Origin: Rhodoferax potami
GTDB taxonomy: Bacteria > Pseudomonadota > Gammaproteobacteria > Burkholderiales > Burkholderiaceae_C
Length of the DNA: 64,000 nucleotides
NCBI RefSeq assembly: GCF_032193805.1
Contig: NZ_JAVBIK010000001.1
Span: forward strand, 1,385,001 to 1,449,000
Reading direction: 5' to 3'
A model generated the notes under the pieces. That model saw only the letters and a program-made list of their open reading frames with translations, searched no databases and was not told the DNA's origin. How positions within the stretch are numbered: the first letter of the stretch is position 1; each line of letters begins with the position of its first letter. Below are positions 39,501-47,021 of the stretch, one piece after another. Position numbers and translations under genes: made by a program.

Positions 39501-40974
39501 CCAGCAGGCCACCCATGCGCTGGTGGAGCAAGGGCGTGTGCTACTGGAGCGCAATGAGCCGGCGCTGGCCCGCCCTGCCTTCTGGCAGGCCTTGCGCGAG
39601 TGCCCGACCCACGCGCGGGCCGCCAGTGCCCTGGCCATTGCGGCCTTCCGTGCAGGCGACACACATGCCGCACTCATGCTCGGTGCCCGCGCTTGCCGGC
39701 AAAGCCCCAACGATCCCGAAAATTGGTCGAACACCGGTGCTTTTTTCAAAGCGGCGGGCGATTTACAACGCGCCTTGCAATGCCAGCTCACTGCCGTCCA
39801 AAGAGCACCCGGTAGTCCGCAAGCCCAAGCCAACCTGGGCAATACCTTGGGCGCTTTGCATCGCTGGCCGGAAGCCCTTGAGGCCACCCGCAAGGCAGTG
39901 GCTTTGGTGCCCGGCTCCAGCGAGTACGTCTACAACCTGGGCATTGCACTCAAAGAAAACGGGCACTTCGAAGATGCCTTAAGCGCCTTTCGCAAGGCAC
40001 AGCAAATGGCCGGCGGGCATGTGCGTGCGGCATTGCACGAATCCTTGTTGGAACTGCTAACCGGCGACCTTGCGGCCGGCTGGCGCCACTACGAAAGCCG
40101 CTGGGCCCAGCCCGACGCCAAAGAGGTGCGCCACTTCGCACAGCCTTTGTGGACAGGGCAGGACATTGCAGGCCAGACCATTCTGGTCCACGCAGAACAG
40201 GGATTTGGCGACACCTTCCAGTTCTTGCGCTACCTGCCGCTGCTCGCCGCCCGAGGCGCCAAGGTCTTGCTGGTGGTGCAAAGCGATGTGGAAAGCTTGG
40301 CAGAGCGCGTCCAAGGCTTGGCACAGCTGGTGCCCAATGGCAGCGAATTGCCGCCCTTTGACTGGCAGTGCCCGTTGCTGAGCCTGCCCATGGCCTTTGG
40401 CACCGTGCTTAAAACGGTCCCTGCCCCTATTCCTTACCTCAGCGCCTCCCCTGAACGCATCACGACCTGGCGCGAAAAGTTGGGCCCGGCCCGCGCTTAC
40501 CGGGTCGCGCTGGTGTGGGCCGGCAGGCCGACCCACGGCAATGACGCCAACCGGTCGTTGGCACTGCACCACTTGGCCGCTTTGCTGCAGCTGGAGGGGG
40601 TGGAAATACTGTCTGTTCAAAAGGGCGAGGCGGTAGAACAAATCAAGGCCCTGACACCCGGCTGCCGCTTGCACAACTTGAGCCCCGAGATCCAGAGTTT
40701 TGAAGACACAGCGGCCATCCTGGTCGAAGTGGACGAACTCGTTACCGTGGACACCTCGGTAGCCCACCTCGCGGGCGGGCTAGGGTGCCAAGTGCGGGTG
40801 CTTTTGCCCCTTATTCCGGATTGGCGGTGGCTGCTCTCTCGGGCAGACTCACCGTGGTATCCCACTGCGCGCCTGTACCGCCAAACTGCCCGGGGAGCCT
40901 GGGCAGAGCCGGTCGCGGCGCTAGTGGCCGATGTTGCCAACGCTGCGCGGGCCCACAGGCCTGAAACCCCATGA
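36598..40974 (+). CDS. TPR protein with three glycosyltransferase-like domains
   Basis: A 1,458-residue protein starting 9 bases after the giant gene. Tetratricopeptide repeats (NALNNLGILHNSAGQHEEAL and similar, residues about 10-230) lead into a GT-B-type domain. It resembles TPR-glycosyltransferases and heptosyltransferase-like enzymes, with HAEQGLGDTLQFLRYIALL, VGLVWAGNPSHKNDANRS and CVDTSICHVAGALGIPVWLL. The domain and following TPR are then repeated at 430-residue spacing (residues about 200-615 and 630-1045), apparently without change. A third, diverged TPR/GT module completes the protein. I infer sugar transfer to the neighbouring giant protein or to flagellin. No signal peptide, so cytoplasmic. 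It is coupled to the next gene by an ATGA overlap. Confidence 0.82.
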   Translation: MAGRQSKQDTDALFSQALSLQSAGRGDAAREAYSAVLALEPEHANALNNLGILHNSAGQHEEALALFERLVQATPHDARAHANRGVALKALSQWEAAEQAYHAALKADPAFHSAHNNLGNLHYARGDFAKSLTHFEAACAQQTRNPDYRFMLAKCLLELRQMARARAELEQVLRAEPGHADAWGTLARWQGERHCMPEALACFERGIAVRPDYAGLIYNRGLARLLAGDLPGGFADYERRFDVPDFPSKRLQTTKPLWQGQPLPDQTLLIHAEQGLGDTLQFLRYIALLPKPIKRVLLLIQESLTSLPVLPAHVELVHEGAPTPHFDVVCPLLSLPHLLGPQLPGTDALNIPQTIPYLALDHVRSAGWESHFAHSGLRVGLVWAGNPSHKNDANRSVDFAALAPLWSLEGVHFYSFQVGARSADLDSLTPEQRAKVTDMAPLLQNFGDTAAALVHVDLLVCVDTSICHVAGALGIPVWLLIPWMPDWRWLLHREDSPWYPSLRILRQPAYRDWDSVLHTLGKDLKELAHPQSAGGKRRQQATHALVEQGRVLLERNEPALARPAFWQALRECPTHARAASALAIAAFRAGDTHAALMLGARACRQSPNDPENWSNCGAYLKAVGDLPATLACFERGIAVRPDYAGLIYNRGLARLLAGDLPGGFADYERRFDVPDFPSKRLQTTKPLWQGQPLPDQTLLIHAEQGLGDTLQFLRYIALLPKPIKRVLLLIQESLTSLPVLPAHVELVHEGAPTPHFDVVCPLLSLPHLLGPQLPGTDALNIPQTIPYLALDHVRSAGWESHFAHSGLRVGLVWAGNPSHKNDANRSVDFAALAPLWSLEGVHFYSFQVGARSADLDSLTPEQRAKVTDMAPLLQNFGDTAAALVHVDLLVCVDTSICHVAGALGIPVWLLIPWMPDWRWLLHREDSPWYPSLRILRQPAYRDWDSVLHTLGKDLKELAHPQSAGGKRRQQATHALVEQGRVLLERNEPALARPAFWQALRECPTHARAASALAIAAFRAGDTHAALMLGARACRQSPNDPENWSNTGAFFKAAGDLQRALQCQLTAVQRAPGSPQAQANLGNTLGALHRWPEALEATRKAVALVPGSSEYVYNLGIALKENGHFEDALSAFRKAQQMAGGHVRAALHESLLELLTGDLAAGWRHYESRWAQPDAKEVRHFAQPLWTGQDIAGQTILVHAEQGFGDTFQFLRYLPLLAARGAKVLLVVQSDVESLAERVQGLAQLVPNGSELPPFDWQCPLLSLPMAFGTVLKTVPAPIPYLSASPERITTWREKLGPARAYRVALVWAGRPTHGNDANRSLALHHLAALLQLEGVEILSVQKGEAVEQIKALTPGCRLHNLSPEIQSFEDTAAILVEVDELVTVDTSVAHLAGGLGCQVRVLLPLIPDWRWLLSRADSPWYPTARLYRQTARGAWAEPVAALVADVANAARAHRPETP
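37195..38442 (+). repeat. 1,248-bp duplicated segment, copy A
   Basis: Matches 38485-39732 base for base wherever I compared it, and every shadow frame across it is the same in both copies. The offset is 1,290 bases (430 codons), so the reading frame is kept. The 42 bases from 38443 to 38484 between the copies are unique. Confidence 0.93.
38485..39732 (+). repeat. 1,248-bp duplicated segment, copy B
   Basis: Second copy of the segment at 37195-38442. Identity starts at CTGGCCTGTTTTGAGC and ends at AATTGGTCGAAC, after which the two sequences diverge completely. Both ends fall inside TPR-coding sequence. Confidence 0.93.
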
Positions 40975-41765
40975 ACTACGTCAAACGCCCGTCGCCCTTT
41001 GTGATCCTGTCCACCAGCCAGGGCACCTTGATCACCAATAAAAACGACTACCGCATGATTGACGCCACGCGTGGTTACGGCGTCGGCTGGCAGCTATTCA
41101 ACCAGGGCTGCTTCGACCCGGACGAAGTGGGCGCCGCCATCAAGCTGCTCAATATCCGCCACAAGTTTTTTGGCGATGGGGTCGTGGGCTTGGACTGCGG
41201 CGCCAATCTGGGCGTGCACACCGTCGAGTGGGCCAAGGCTTTGTATGGCAGGGGCAGCGTGATCGCCATCGAGGCACAAGAACGCATCTACTATGCGCTG
41301 GCGGGCAATATCGCCATCAACAACTGCTTCAACGCCCAGGCGATCCACGGCGCCATCGGCTCCGAAGTCGGTGAGCTTGAGATCCCCGTGCCCGACTACC
41401 TGCAGCCGGCCAGTTTTGGCAGCCTGGAGTTGCGCCAGACGGCCAAAAGCGAATTTATCGGCCAGACCATCCATGCAGAGCGCAACCAGAAGGTGCGGAT
41501 GTTGACCATCGACTCGCTAAACCTGACGCGGCTGGACTTCATCAAAATCGATGTCGAAGGCATGGAGCTGGAGGCCCTCGCCGGCGGGCGCGCCACCATC
41601 GAGCGGCACAAACCGGTCATGCTGATCGAGTCGATCAAAACCGACAAAGCAGCGCTGTTGAAATTCCTCGAGGAGCATGGTTACCAAACCTTCCCGATGG
41701 GCATCAATGTGTTGGCGGTGCACAGCACCGACCCCACCCGCGAACAAATATCGGTACAAAGCTGA
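40971..41765 (+). CDS. FkbM-family methyltransferase 1
   Basis: A 264-residue SAM-dependent methyltransferase of the FkbM family. The SAM-binding loop is GLDCGANLGVHTVEWA (residues about 73-88), followed by VIAIEAQERIYYALAGNIAI. The family motif LDFIKIDVEGMELEALAGG (about residue 187) and IERHKPVMLIE come next. FkbM enzymes typically methylate sugar or polyketide hydroxyls, and they often sit in glycan loci. With two TPR/glycosyltransferase genes beside it, methylation of a transferred sugar is a reasonable inference. Its ATG overlaps the stop of the preceding gene. Confidence 0.9.
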   Translation: MNYVKRPSPFVILSTSQGTLITNKNDYRMIDATRGYGVGWQLFNQGCFDPDEVGAAIKLLNIRHKFFGDGVVGLDCGANLGVHTVEWAKALYGRGSVIAIEAQERIYYALAGNIAINNCFNAQAIHGAIGSEVGELEIPVPDYLQPASFGSLELRQTAKSEFIGQTIHAERNQKVRMLTIDSLNLTRLDFIKIDVEGMELEALAGGRATIERHKPVMLIESIKTDKAALLKFLEEHGYQTFPMGINVLAVHSTDPTREQISVQS

Positions 41766-41774
41766 GCCGGCGCC

Positions 41775-42545
41775 ATGGCCTACCTGTCATTCACCCGCAA
41801 CTTTGAAGACGTCATGATCAACCGTGCACTGAGCGCGGTCGACAAAGGCTTTTTTGTGGACGTGGGTGGCTACATGCCCATCTCGGACAGCAACACCTGC
41901 GCCCTGTACCAACGCGGCTGGCGCGGCATTGTGGTGGAGCCGCAGGCGCGCCTTCACCCGCAATGGGCCAAACACCGGCCAGAAGACATCCTGGTCGGGG
42001 CGGCAGTGGGCGAAGCCGATGGCGAAGTGACCTTCAACGAATTCCCGTGGAACGACCAGGCGGCCACCATCGCACCCGAGATTGTGGCCATGCACCAGCG
42101 CGAGGGGCGCGAGGTCAAAAGCTACACCGTGCCCTTAGTCACGCTCAACAGCTTGCTCGAACAGCACCGCCCGCAAGGCGATGTTCATCTGCTGAGCATT
42201 GATGTGGAAGGCGCTGAAAAGTCGGCATTAAACGGCTTGGACCGCACCCGCTTCCGGCCATGGCTGATCGTGCTGGAAAGCGTGCTACCCAACCGGCCCC
42301 AGGCCAACTACGGTGAATGGGAGCACCTGCTGCTCTCTACCGGCTACGAGTTTGTGTATTTCGATGCGGTCAACCGCTTTTACCTGGCCCAAGAGCACCT
42401 GGACCTGCGTCAACACTTCAGCTACCCGCCCTGCGTGTGGGACAACTTTGTCGACCACCGCCTTCACCACGCGCAACAGGTGGCCGCCCAAGCGCAAGGT
42501 GAGCTGGCCCAGCTCAAGGCCCGCTTGCGGGAACTTGCCGGCTGA
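41775..42545 (+). CDS. FkbM-family methyltransferase 2
   Basis: A 256-residue FkbM-type enzyme, clearly different from its neighbour. It has FVDVGGYMPISDSNTCALYQ (residues about 27-46), WRGIVVEPQARLHPQW, and HLLSIDVEGAEKSALNG near residue 145. This subgroup is common in surface-polysaccharide and flagellin-modification loci. The C-terminal 35 residues form a short coiled coil (QQVAAQAQGELAQLKARLRE). It starts 9 bases after methyltransferase 1. Its 3' end overlaps the convergent TPR/GT gene by 32 bases. Confidence 0.87.
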   Translation: MAYLSFTRNFEDVMINRALSAVDKGFFVDVGGYMPISDSNTCALYQRGWRGIVVEPQARLHPQWAKHRPEDILVGAAVGEADGEVTFNEFPWNDQAATIAPEIVAMHQREGREVKSYTVPLVTLNSLLEQHRPQGDVHLLSIDVEGAEKSALNGLDRTRFRPWLIVLESVLPNRPQANYGEWEHLLLSTGYEFVYFDAVNRFYLAQEHLDLRQHFSYPPCVWDNFVDHRLHHAQQVAAQAQGELAQLKARLRELAG

Positions 42546-44310
42546 GTGCGTCGCTCAGGCGAGCGACCACTCCGGTCCAGTCGCCACTCGCGTCTTGCCG
42601 GAACAGGCGCATCCCCGGATACCAAGGGCTGTCGTCACGCCCCAGCAACCAGCGCCAATCGGGGCTGTAGGGCAACATCAACCACACAGGCTTACCCAAT
42701 GCAGCCGCCACATGGGCCACCGAGGTATCCACCGCAATGACCCAGTCCATGTGCATGATCAAAGCGGCCGTGTCTGCAAACGAGTGCAGCGAGTCCGCCC
42801 AGAGGTGCACCCCCTTAGCCGCGGGGTCCCACGCCAGGTCGGCCGCACGGAACTCCTTCTGCAGGCAGTGAAACTCCGCCGGCCCCGCCAGCAAAGGGGC
42901 CAACTGCACAAGCGACATGGTGCGGTTGTGGTCATTTTTGTGCTCCGGCCTGCCGGACCACACCAGCCCCACCCGTTGTCGCCGGGGTGGCCCCAGCCGG
43001 CGCCCCCATTCGGCGACCAACTCCGGGTCGGCAAACAGATAAGGCACCTGGGCGGGCACCGACTCTGGGCCGGTTTGCAGAGCTCGCGGAAAGCTGAGCA
43101 GCGGGCAGTGGTAGTCAAACGGCGGCAGGGCATCCCCCTGGCGGAGCCACACATCCACACCAGCAAGCGAATGCAGCAAAGGCAGCAAGGGGGCTTGCAC
43201 CTCCATCAAGACCCGGGCCCCCATGGCCTTGAGTTGAGCGGCGTAGCGGCAAAACTGCACTGTGTCCCCCAGCCCCTGCTCCGCATGCAAAAGAATCGTT
43301 TGACCTGCCAGGCTCTGCGCCCCGGTCCAGAGTGGCGCGGTGAAATGGCGCACCGCTGATTGCAGTTGCTCGGTTTTCCAGCGCCATTCGTAATGCGCAA
43401 ACCCCTTATCGAACTCGCCTCGCAACAAATGGCAAATGGCTAGGTTCAGGTGCGCCCCACTGCATTCCGGATCGAGGGACAAAGCGCGCTGGTTCATGGC
43501 CATGGAGCCGTCAAGATCCATCATCTCCTTGAGCAGCGTGGAGCAGTTGACCAGTGCATCCAAGAAATCAGGTTGCAGCGCAATGGCTTGCTGGTAGCTT
43601 TGCAGCGCCTCTTGCATACGCCCCATGCGCTTGAGCAAGACGCCGCGGTTGGACCATGCCTGCGCATAGGCGGGCCGCAGCGCAATGGCGCGTTCATAGG
43701 CCGCCAGTGCATCGGGAAACGCCTCCAACTCACGCAATGCATTGCCACGGTCCAGACAGGCGACCGCCATATCCGGCTGGCACTGCAAAGCCCGGTCAAA
43801 GGCCGCTACCGCGTCTTGCCAGCGCAACAAATCGTGATAGGCCAGCCCCAGGCCATGCCAACTGTGGGCATAGCCGGGCTGAAGGTCCAAGGCTTTGCGG
43901 TAGGAGTCCACCGCCAGAAGGCTTTCACCGGTGTCCCGCAGCGCGTTTCCGCGGTTGCCCCAGGCTTGGGCGAAATCAGGTTGCAGAGCGACTGCCCGGT
44001 CGTAACAGGCCAAGGCCTCTTGGGGCCGCCCCAAGGCGCGTAGCACCAAGCCGGTGTTGGACAGCACGGCTGCATGATCCGGTTGCAAGCGCAATGCGCT
44101 CTCCAGCAGGACCAGCGCCAAGGCATTTTGCCCCATGCGGTGTTGAGTAAGCCCGCGCAAGTGGAGCGCCTCCACATGGCCCGGGGAGCGCGCCATCAGG
44201 CGCTCCAGCGCCCCGTCGGCCGCGACATAGTCTGCTTTCGCAAAGTGCTGCACTGCTGTTTGCAGCAGCGTGTCTACCGTGGCGGCATGGGCCGGCTGCA
44301 GCGCAGACAT
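42514..44310 (-). CDS. TPR protein with glycosyltransferase-like domain
   Basis: A 598-residue relative of the 36598 product. About eight TPRs (for example ALACYDRAVALQPDFAQAWG) fill residues 1-300. One GT-B-like domain follows with HAEQGLGDTVQFCRYAAQL, VGLVWSGRPEHKNDHNRTM, and AVDTSVAHVAAALGKPVWLM near the end. It is 10 bases after the TolC-like gene on the minus strand, so it belongs to the secretion operon. I infer that it glycosylates the same target as its paralogue; that has no direct evidence here. Confidence 0.85.
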   Translation of the reverse strand: MSALQPAHAATVDTLLQTAVQHFAKADYVAADGALERLMARSPGHVEALHLRGLTQHRMGQNALALVLLESALRLQPDHAAVLSNTGLVLRALGRPQEALACYDRAVALQPDFAQAWGNRGNALRDTGESLLAVDSYRKALDLQPGYAHSWHGLGLAYHDLLRWQDAVAAFDRALQCQPDMAVACLDRGNALRELEAFPDALAAYERAIALRPAYAQAWSNRGVLLKRMGRMQEALQSYQQAIALQPDFLDALVNCSTLLKEMMDLDGSMAMNQRALSLDPECSGAHLNLAICHLLRGEFDKGFAHYEWRWKTEQLQSAVRHFTAPLWTGAQSLAGQTILLHAEQGLGDTVQFCRYAAQLKAMGARVLMEVQAPLLPLLHSLAGVDVWLRQGDALPPFDYHCPLLSFPRALQTGPESVPAQVPYLFADPELVAEWGRRLGPPRRQRVGLVWSGRPEHKNDHNRTMSLVQLAPLLAGPAEFHCLQKEFRAADLAWDPAAKGVHLWADSLHSFADTAALIMHMDWVIAVDTSVAHVAAALGKPVWLMLPYSPDWRWLLGRDDSPWYPGMRLFRQDASGDWTGVVARLSDALSRQVPASGP

Positions 44311-44320
44311 GGGAGTCGGG

Positions 44321-45692
44321 TCAGGGGGTGCCGCGGTTGGGGCTCAGCAGTTCGTCGATGTAAGACACCACCGAGTCCGCCGGCACGCCTGCCTTGTTGA
44401 ACAAGCGCAAGCGCTGGAAGATATGGTCATAGCGGGCTTGGGCCAAGTCGCGCTGTGCCTGGAACACCTTGCGCACGGCCTCGAGCACATCCGCATTGGT
44501 GCGCAAGCCGGAAGCCTGACCCTTGAGCGTGCCCTCCAGCGCTACACGGCTGGCATCGAGCACATCTTCGTAGGCCAGCAACTTGGAGCTGCCCGTTTGA
44601 ATGATCTGGTAGAGGCGGCTTACTTCAACCTCGAGGTTGCGCTTCTCGTTGAGCCACTCGGCTTCTGCCTTGGTTTTTTCGGCCAGCGCCTGCGTCACCG
44701 CGGCCTTGACGGCACCGCCGCTGTAGATCGGGATATTGAGCTGCAAGCCAATCGCACTTTGATTGACCGACTGGTTCAAGCTGCTGATCGACTCATTCCG
44801 GCTGTTCGACACGCTGGCAACCAGATCCAGACGCGGCATATGGCCGGCATTACTGCGGGCCACCAGGGCATCGGCAGCCTCCACCAGGTAGCGCTTGGCT
44901 TGCACATCTGGGTTGGCGCTCACCGCCTTGTCCTGCCATTCCTGCAGACCCGCAGGCACCAGCGGCGGTGGTGAAAATTCGTCTTCGAGCCGCACCACCA
45001 AAGGCTGAGGTACGCCTGTCATGGCCTCGAGGGTGTCCCGGGCACTCATCATCTGGTTTTTGGAGTCTGCCCACTGCACCAGCGTCAGGCTCAGGTTCGC
45101 GCGGGCCTCGGCCACTTCGGTACGGGTACCCTCGCCCTGTTCAAACCGACGGCGCATCAGGTTGCGCTGGGCCACCGTGGCGTGCACTTGGGCATGCAGC
45201 GAGAGGAATGCATCTTCTGCCAACATCCTCTGCAAATAGGCCACCGCCAAACGGTCCACAAGCTCTGCCTTACGGGCCACAAAAGTAGCCTCGGCATTGC
45301 CAACCTGAGCATTGGCTTGGCGGACCCGTGCCGTGCCTTCGAGGTTGAGCAAGGGCGCACGCAAGTTGATGCTTTGCACCGGGGCCCGGTAATCCAGGTT
45401 GTTGGTTTTGGCACTGCTGCCGGCTGACGTCGTACTGCTGGGTGCCTTGCACTACGGTGTCAGTAATAGACGCATTGACCGTGGGCAGCACCCCGCTGCG
45501 TGCCAATGGCAAGGCCTGTTGGCCCGATGCCAGGGTCGCTTTGGCGGACTGAAAGCGGGCATCGTTCTCCAGCGCGGCACGGTAGGCTTTTTCGAACTCG
45601 CCGGCGTGCACCGCAGGCCAGACCGCGCAGAGGGCCAGACCGATCAGCGCAACACGACGCAAGGTATGGGGCGTAAGGGGCGAACGTGTCAT
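44321..45692 (-). pseudogene. TolC-like type I secretion outer membrane protein, frameshifted
   Basis: The first 80 or so codons encode a signal peptide (VALIGLALCAVWPAVHA) and a TolC N-terminus (FEKAYRAALENDARFQSAKA). The remaining TolC domain (VQSINLRAPLLNLEGTARV, LRTNADVLEAVRKVFQAQRD) is in another frame, with the break between about 45395 and 45455. Deleting one base in the CCGG at 45420-45423 would join the frames through AGC GGC AGC AGT GCC. This is either a real one-base frameshift or a sequence error. TolC forms the outer membrane exit channel for type I secretion. The ATG overlaps the stop of the fusion-protein gene, so it belongs in the operon. Confidence 0.85.
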
Positions 45693-47020
45693 GGCTCTAT
45701 GAGTGCCCGGTGCATCCGGTCCGTCAGTGGCTTGAGCAGATAGCTCATGAAGGTGCGCTCCCCTGTCTTGATGAAAACATCCGCCGGCATGCCGGCCTTG
45801 ACTTCTTGACGCTGCAGTTTTTGCATGCCATCGGGTGTAACTTCGATGACCAGCTTGAAGTAACTGGCATTCTGCCTTGAATCGGTGGCGGCATCGGCAG
45901 CGACCTGCACGATGCGGCCTTCGATCCTTGGCGTGGTAGCTTGATTCAACGCACTGAACAAGATTCCCACCTCCATGCCCGGCTTGACTTTGTCAATCAG
46001 GTGGGTAGCCAGAGGGGTTTCGATGCGCAAGACATCGTCTTTTGGAAATATCTCCATCAAAGGCATGCCATTGCTGACCACGCCCCCTACGGTGTGGACG
46101 CTCAAGCTCATGACTGTTCCGCTCACAGGGGCCCGCACCTCGGCGTTGCGCACCTCGAACTCCAGTCCGCGCAGCCGGCCCTCCAGCGTCGCCGCTTCGC
46201 GCTGAACATCTGACAACTGGGACTCGATATCCTTGCGCTGCTCTTGCTGCCGTGCAGCTACGCGGGCACGCCCCTCGGCAATCGCCTGCCGGGTTTTACC
46301 CGCACTGTTAAGGTCTTCCGCCACGCCGCCTTGGATGCTGGCGTACAAGCGCTCTTGCTCAGACACCCGGTTGCGCGGGAAAAAGCCATCGTCCGCCAAA
46401 GACTTCTGGTTACGCAGCTCTTCACGCAACATGCGGCTTTGCGACTCCTTGGAGTACTTGGCGGCTTCTTGCCCTTGCACCTGGAACTCCAGACCGCGCA
46501 AGGCGGCCTCCATGCTTTGGAGTTCGTTCGCCCGCAACTGCCTGCGGGACTCCAGCAAACGGCTTTGCAAGGCCATGACCTCCATCACCCGTGTGTCTTC
46601 TCCCAGCTCCAGCAAGGCGGGGGGAAAATCGATCGTCGATCGCCCCTGTTGCTCGGCCTCCAGGCGTGCTTGGGTGGCCAAGGCAACGAGCCACTGCCCT
46701 TGCACGATGCTGAGTTGTGCGCGGGCGCTGGTGTCATCCAGCCGGACCAATACCTGCCCCGCCTGCACCTGGGCGCCATCCCGCGCCAAAATCTCCGCTA
46801 CTTTGCCGCCTGTCAGGGGCTGCACCAACTTGCGGCTGCCGCTGACCACTACGGTGCCCGACGAGGTCACCGCCGCATCAAGGGGCGCCATGGTGGCCCA
46901 GGCCATAAAGCCGCCAAAGCCGAATAAAAGTAACAGCCAGCCCCAGCGGATGGGGCGGGCATCATTCAGGTCCACCGATACCGTAGAGCCGAAGGGGGCG
47001 TTTTGGAGCGTGCTACTCAT
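45689..47020 (-). CDS. HlyD-family type I secretion membrane fusion protein
   Basis: A 443-residue periplasmic adaptor of the HlyD/PrtE type. One transmembrane helix lies near the N-terminus (WGWLLLLFGFGGFMAWATMA). The lipoyl half-motif GGKVAEILARDGAQVQAGQVL, quoted as residues about 71-91 in part, is followed by a long coiled coil. The second barrel half includes VRAPVSGTVMSLSVHTVGG. The C-terminus (MPADVFIKTGERTFMSYLLKPL) is the standard ending of type I adaptors. ATG 47020 is preferred over GTG 47029. It overlaps the ABC gene upstream and the TolC-like gene downstream. Confidence 0.95.
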   Translation of the reverse strand: MSSTLQNAPFGSTVSVDLNDARPIRWGWLLLLFGFGGFMAWATMAPLDAAVTSSGTVVVSGSRKLVQPLTGGKVAEILARDGAQVQAGQVLVRLDDTSARAQLSIVQGQWLVALATQARLEAEQQGRSTIDFPPALLELGEDTRVMEVMALQSRLLESRRQLRANELQSMEAALRGLEFQVQGQEAAKYSKESQSRMLREELRNQKSLADDGFFPRNRVSEQERLYASIQGGVAEDLNSAGKTRQAIAEGRARVAARQQEQRKDIESQLSDVQREAATLEGRLRGLEFEVRNAEVRAPVSGTVMSLSVHTVGGVVSNGMPLMEIFPKDDVLRIETPLATHLIDKVKPGMEVGILFSALNQATTPRIEGRIVQVAADAATDSRQNASYFKLVIEVTPDGMQKLQRQEVKAGMPADVFIKTGERTFMSYLLKPLTDRMHRALIEP

Positions 47021-47021
47021 C

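Noticed and set aside
37195-39732. Treating the duplication as two separate genes
   Set aside because: The frame runs through both copies from 36598 to 40974 without a stop, so it is one gene as sequenced.
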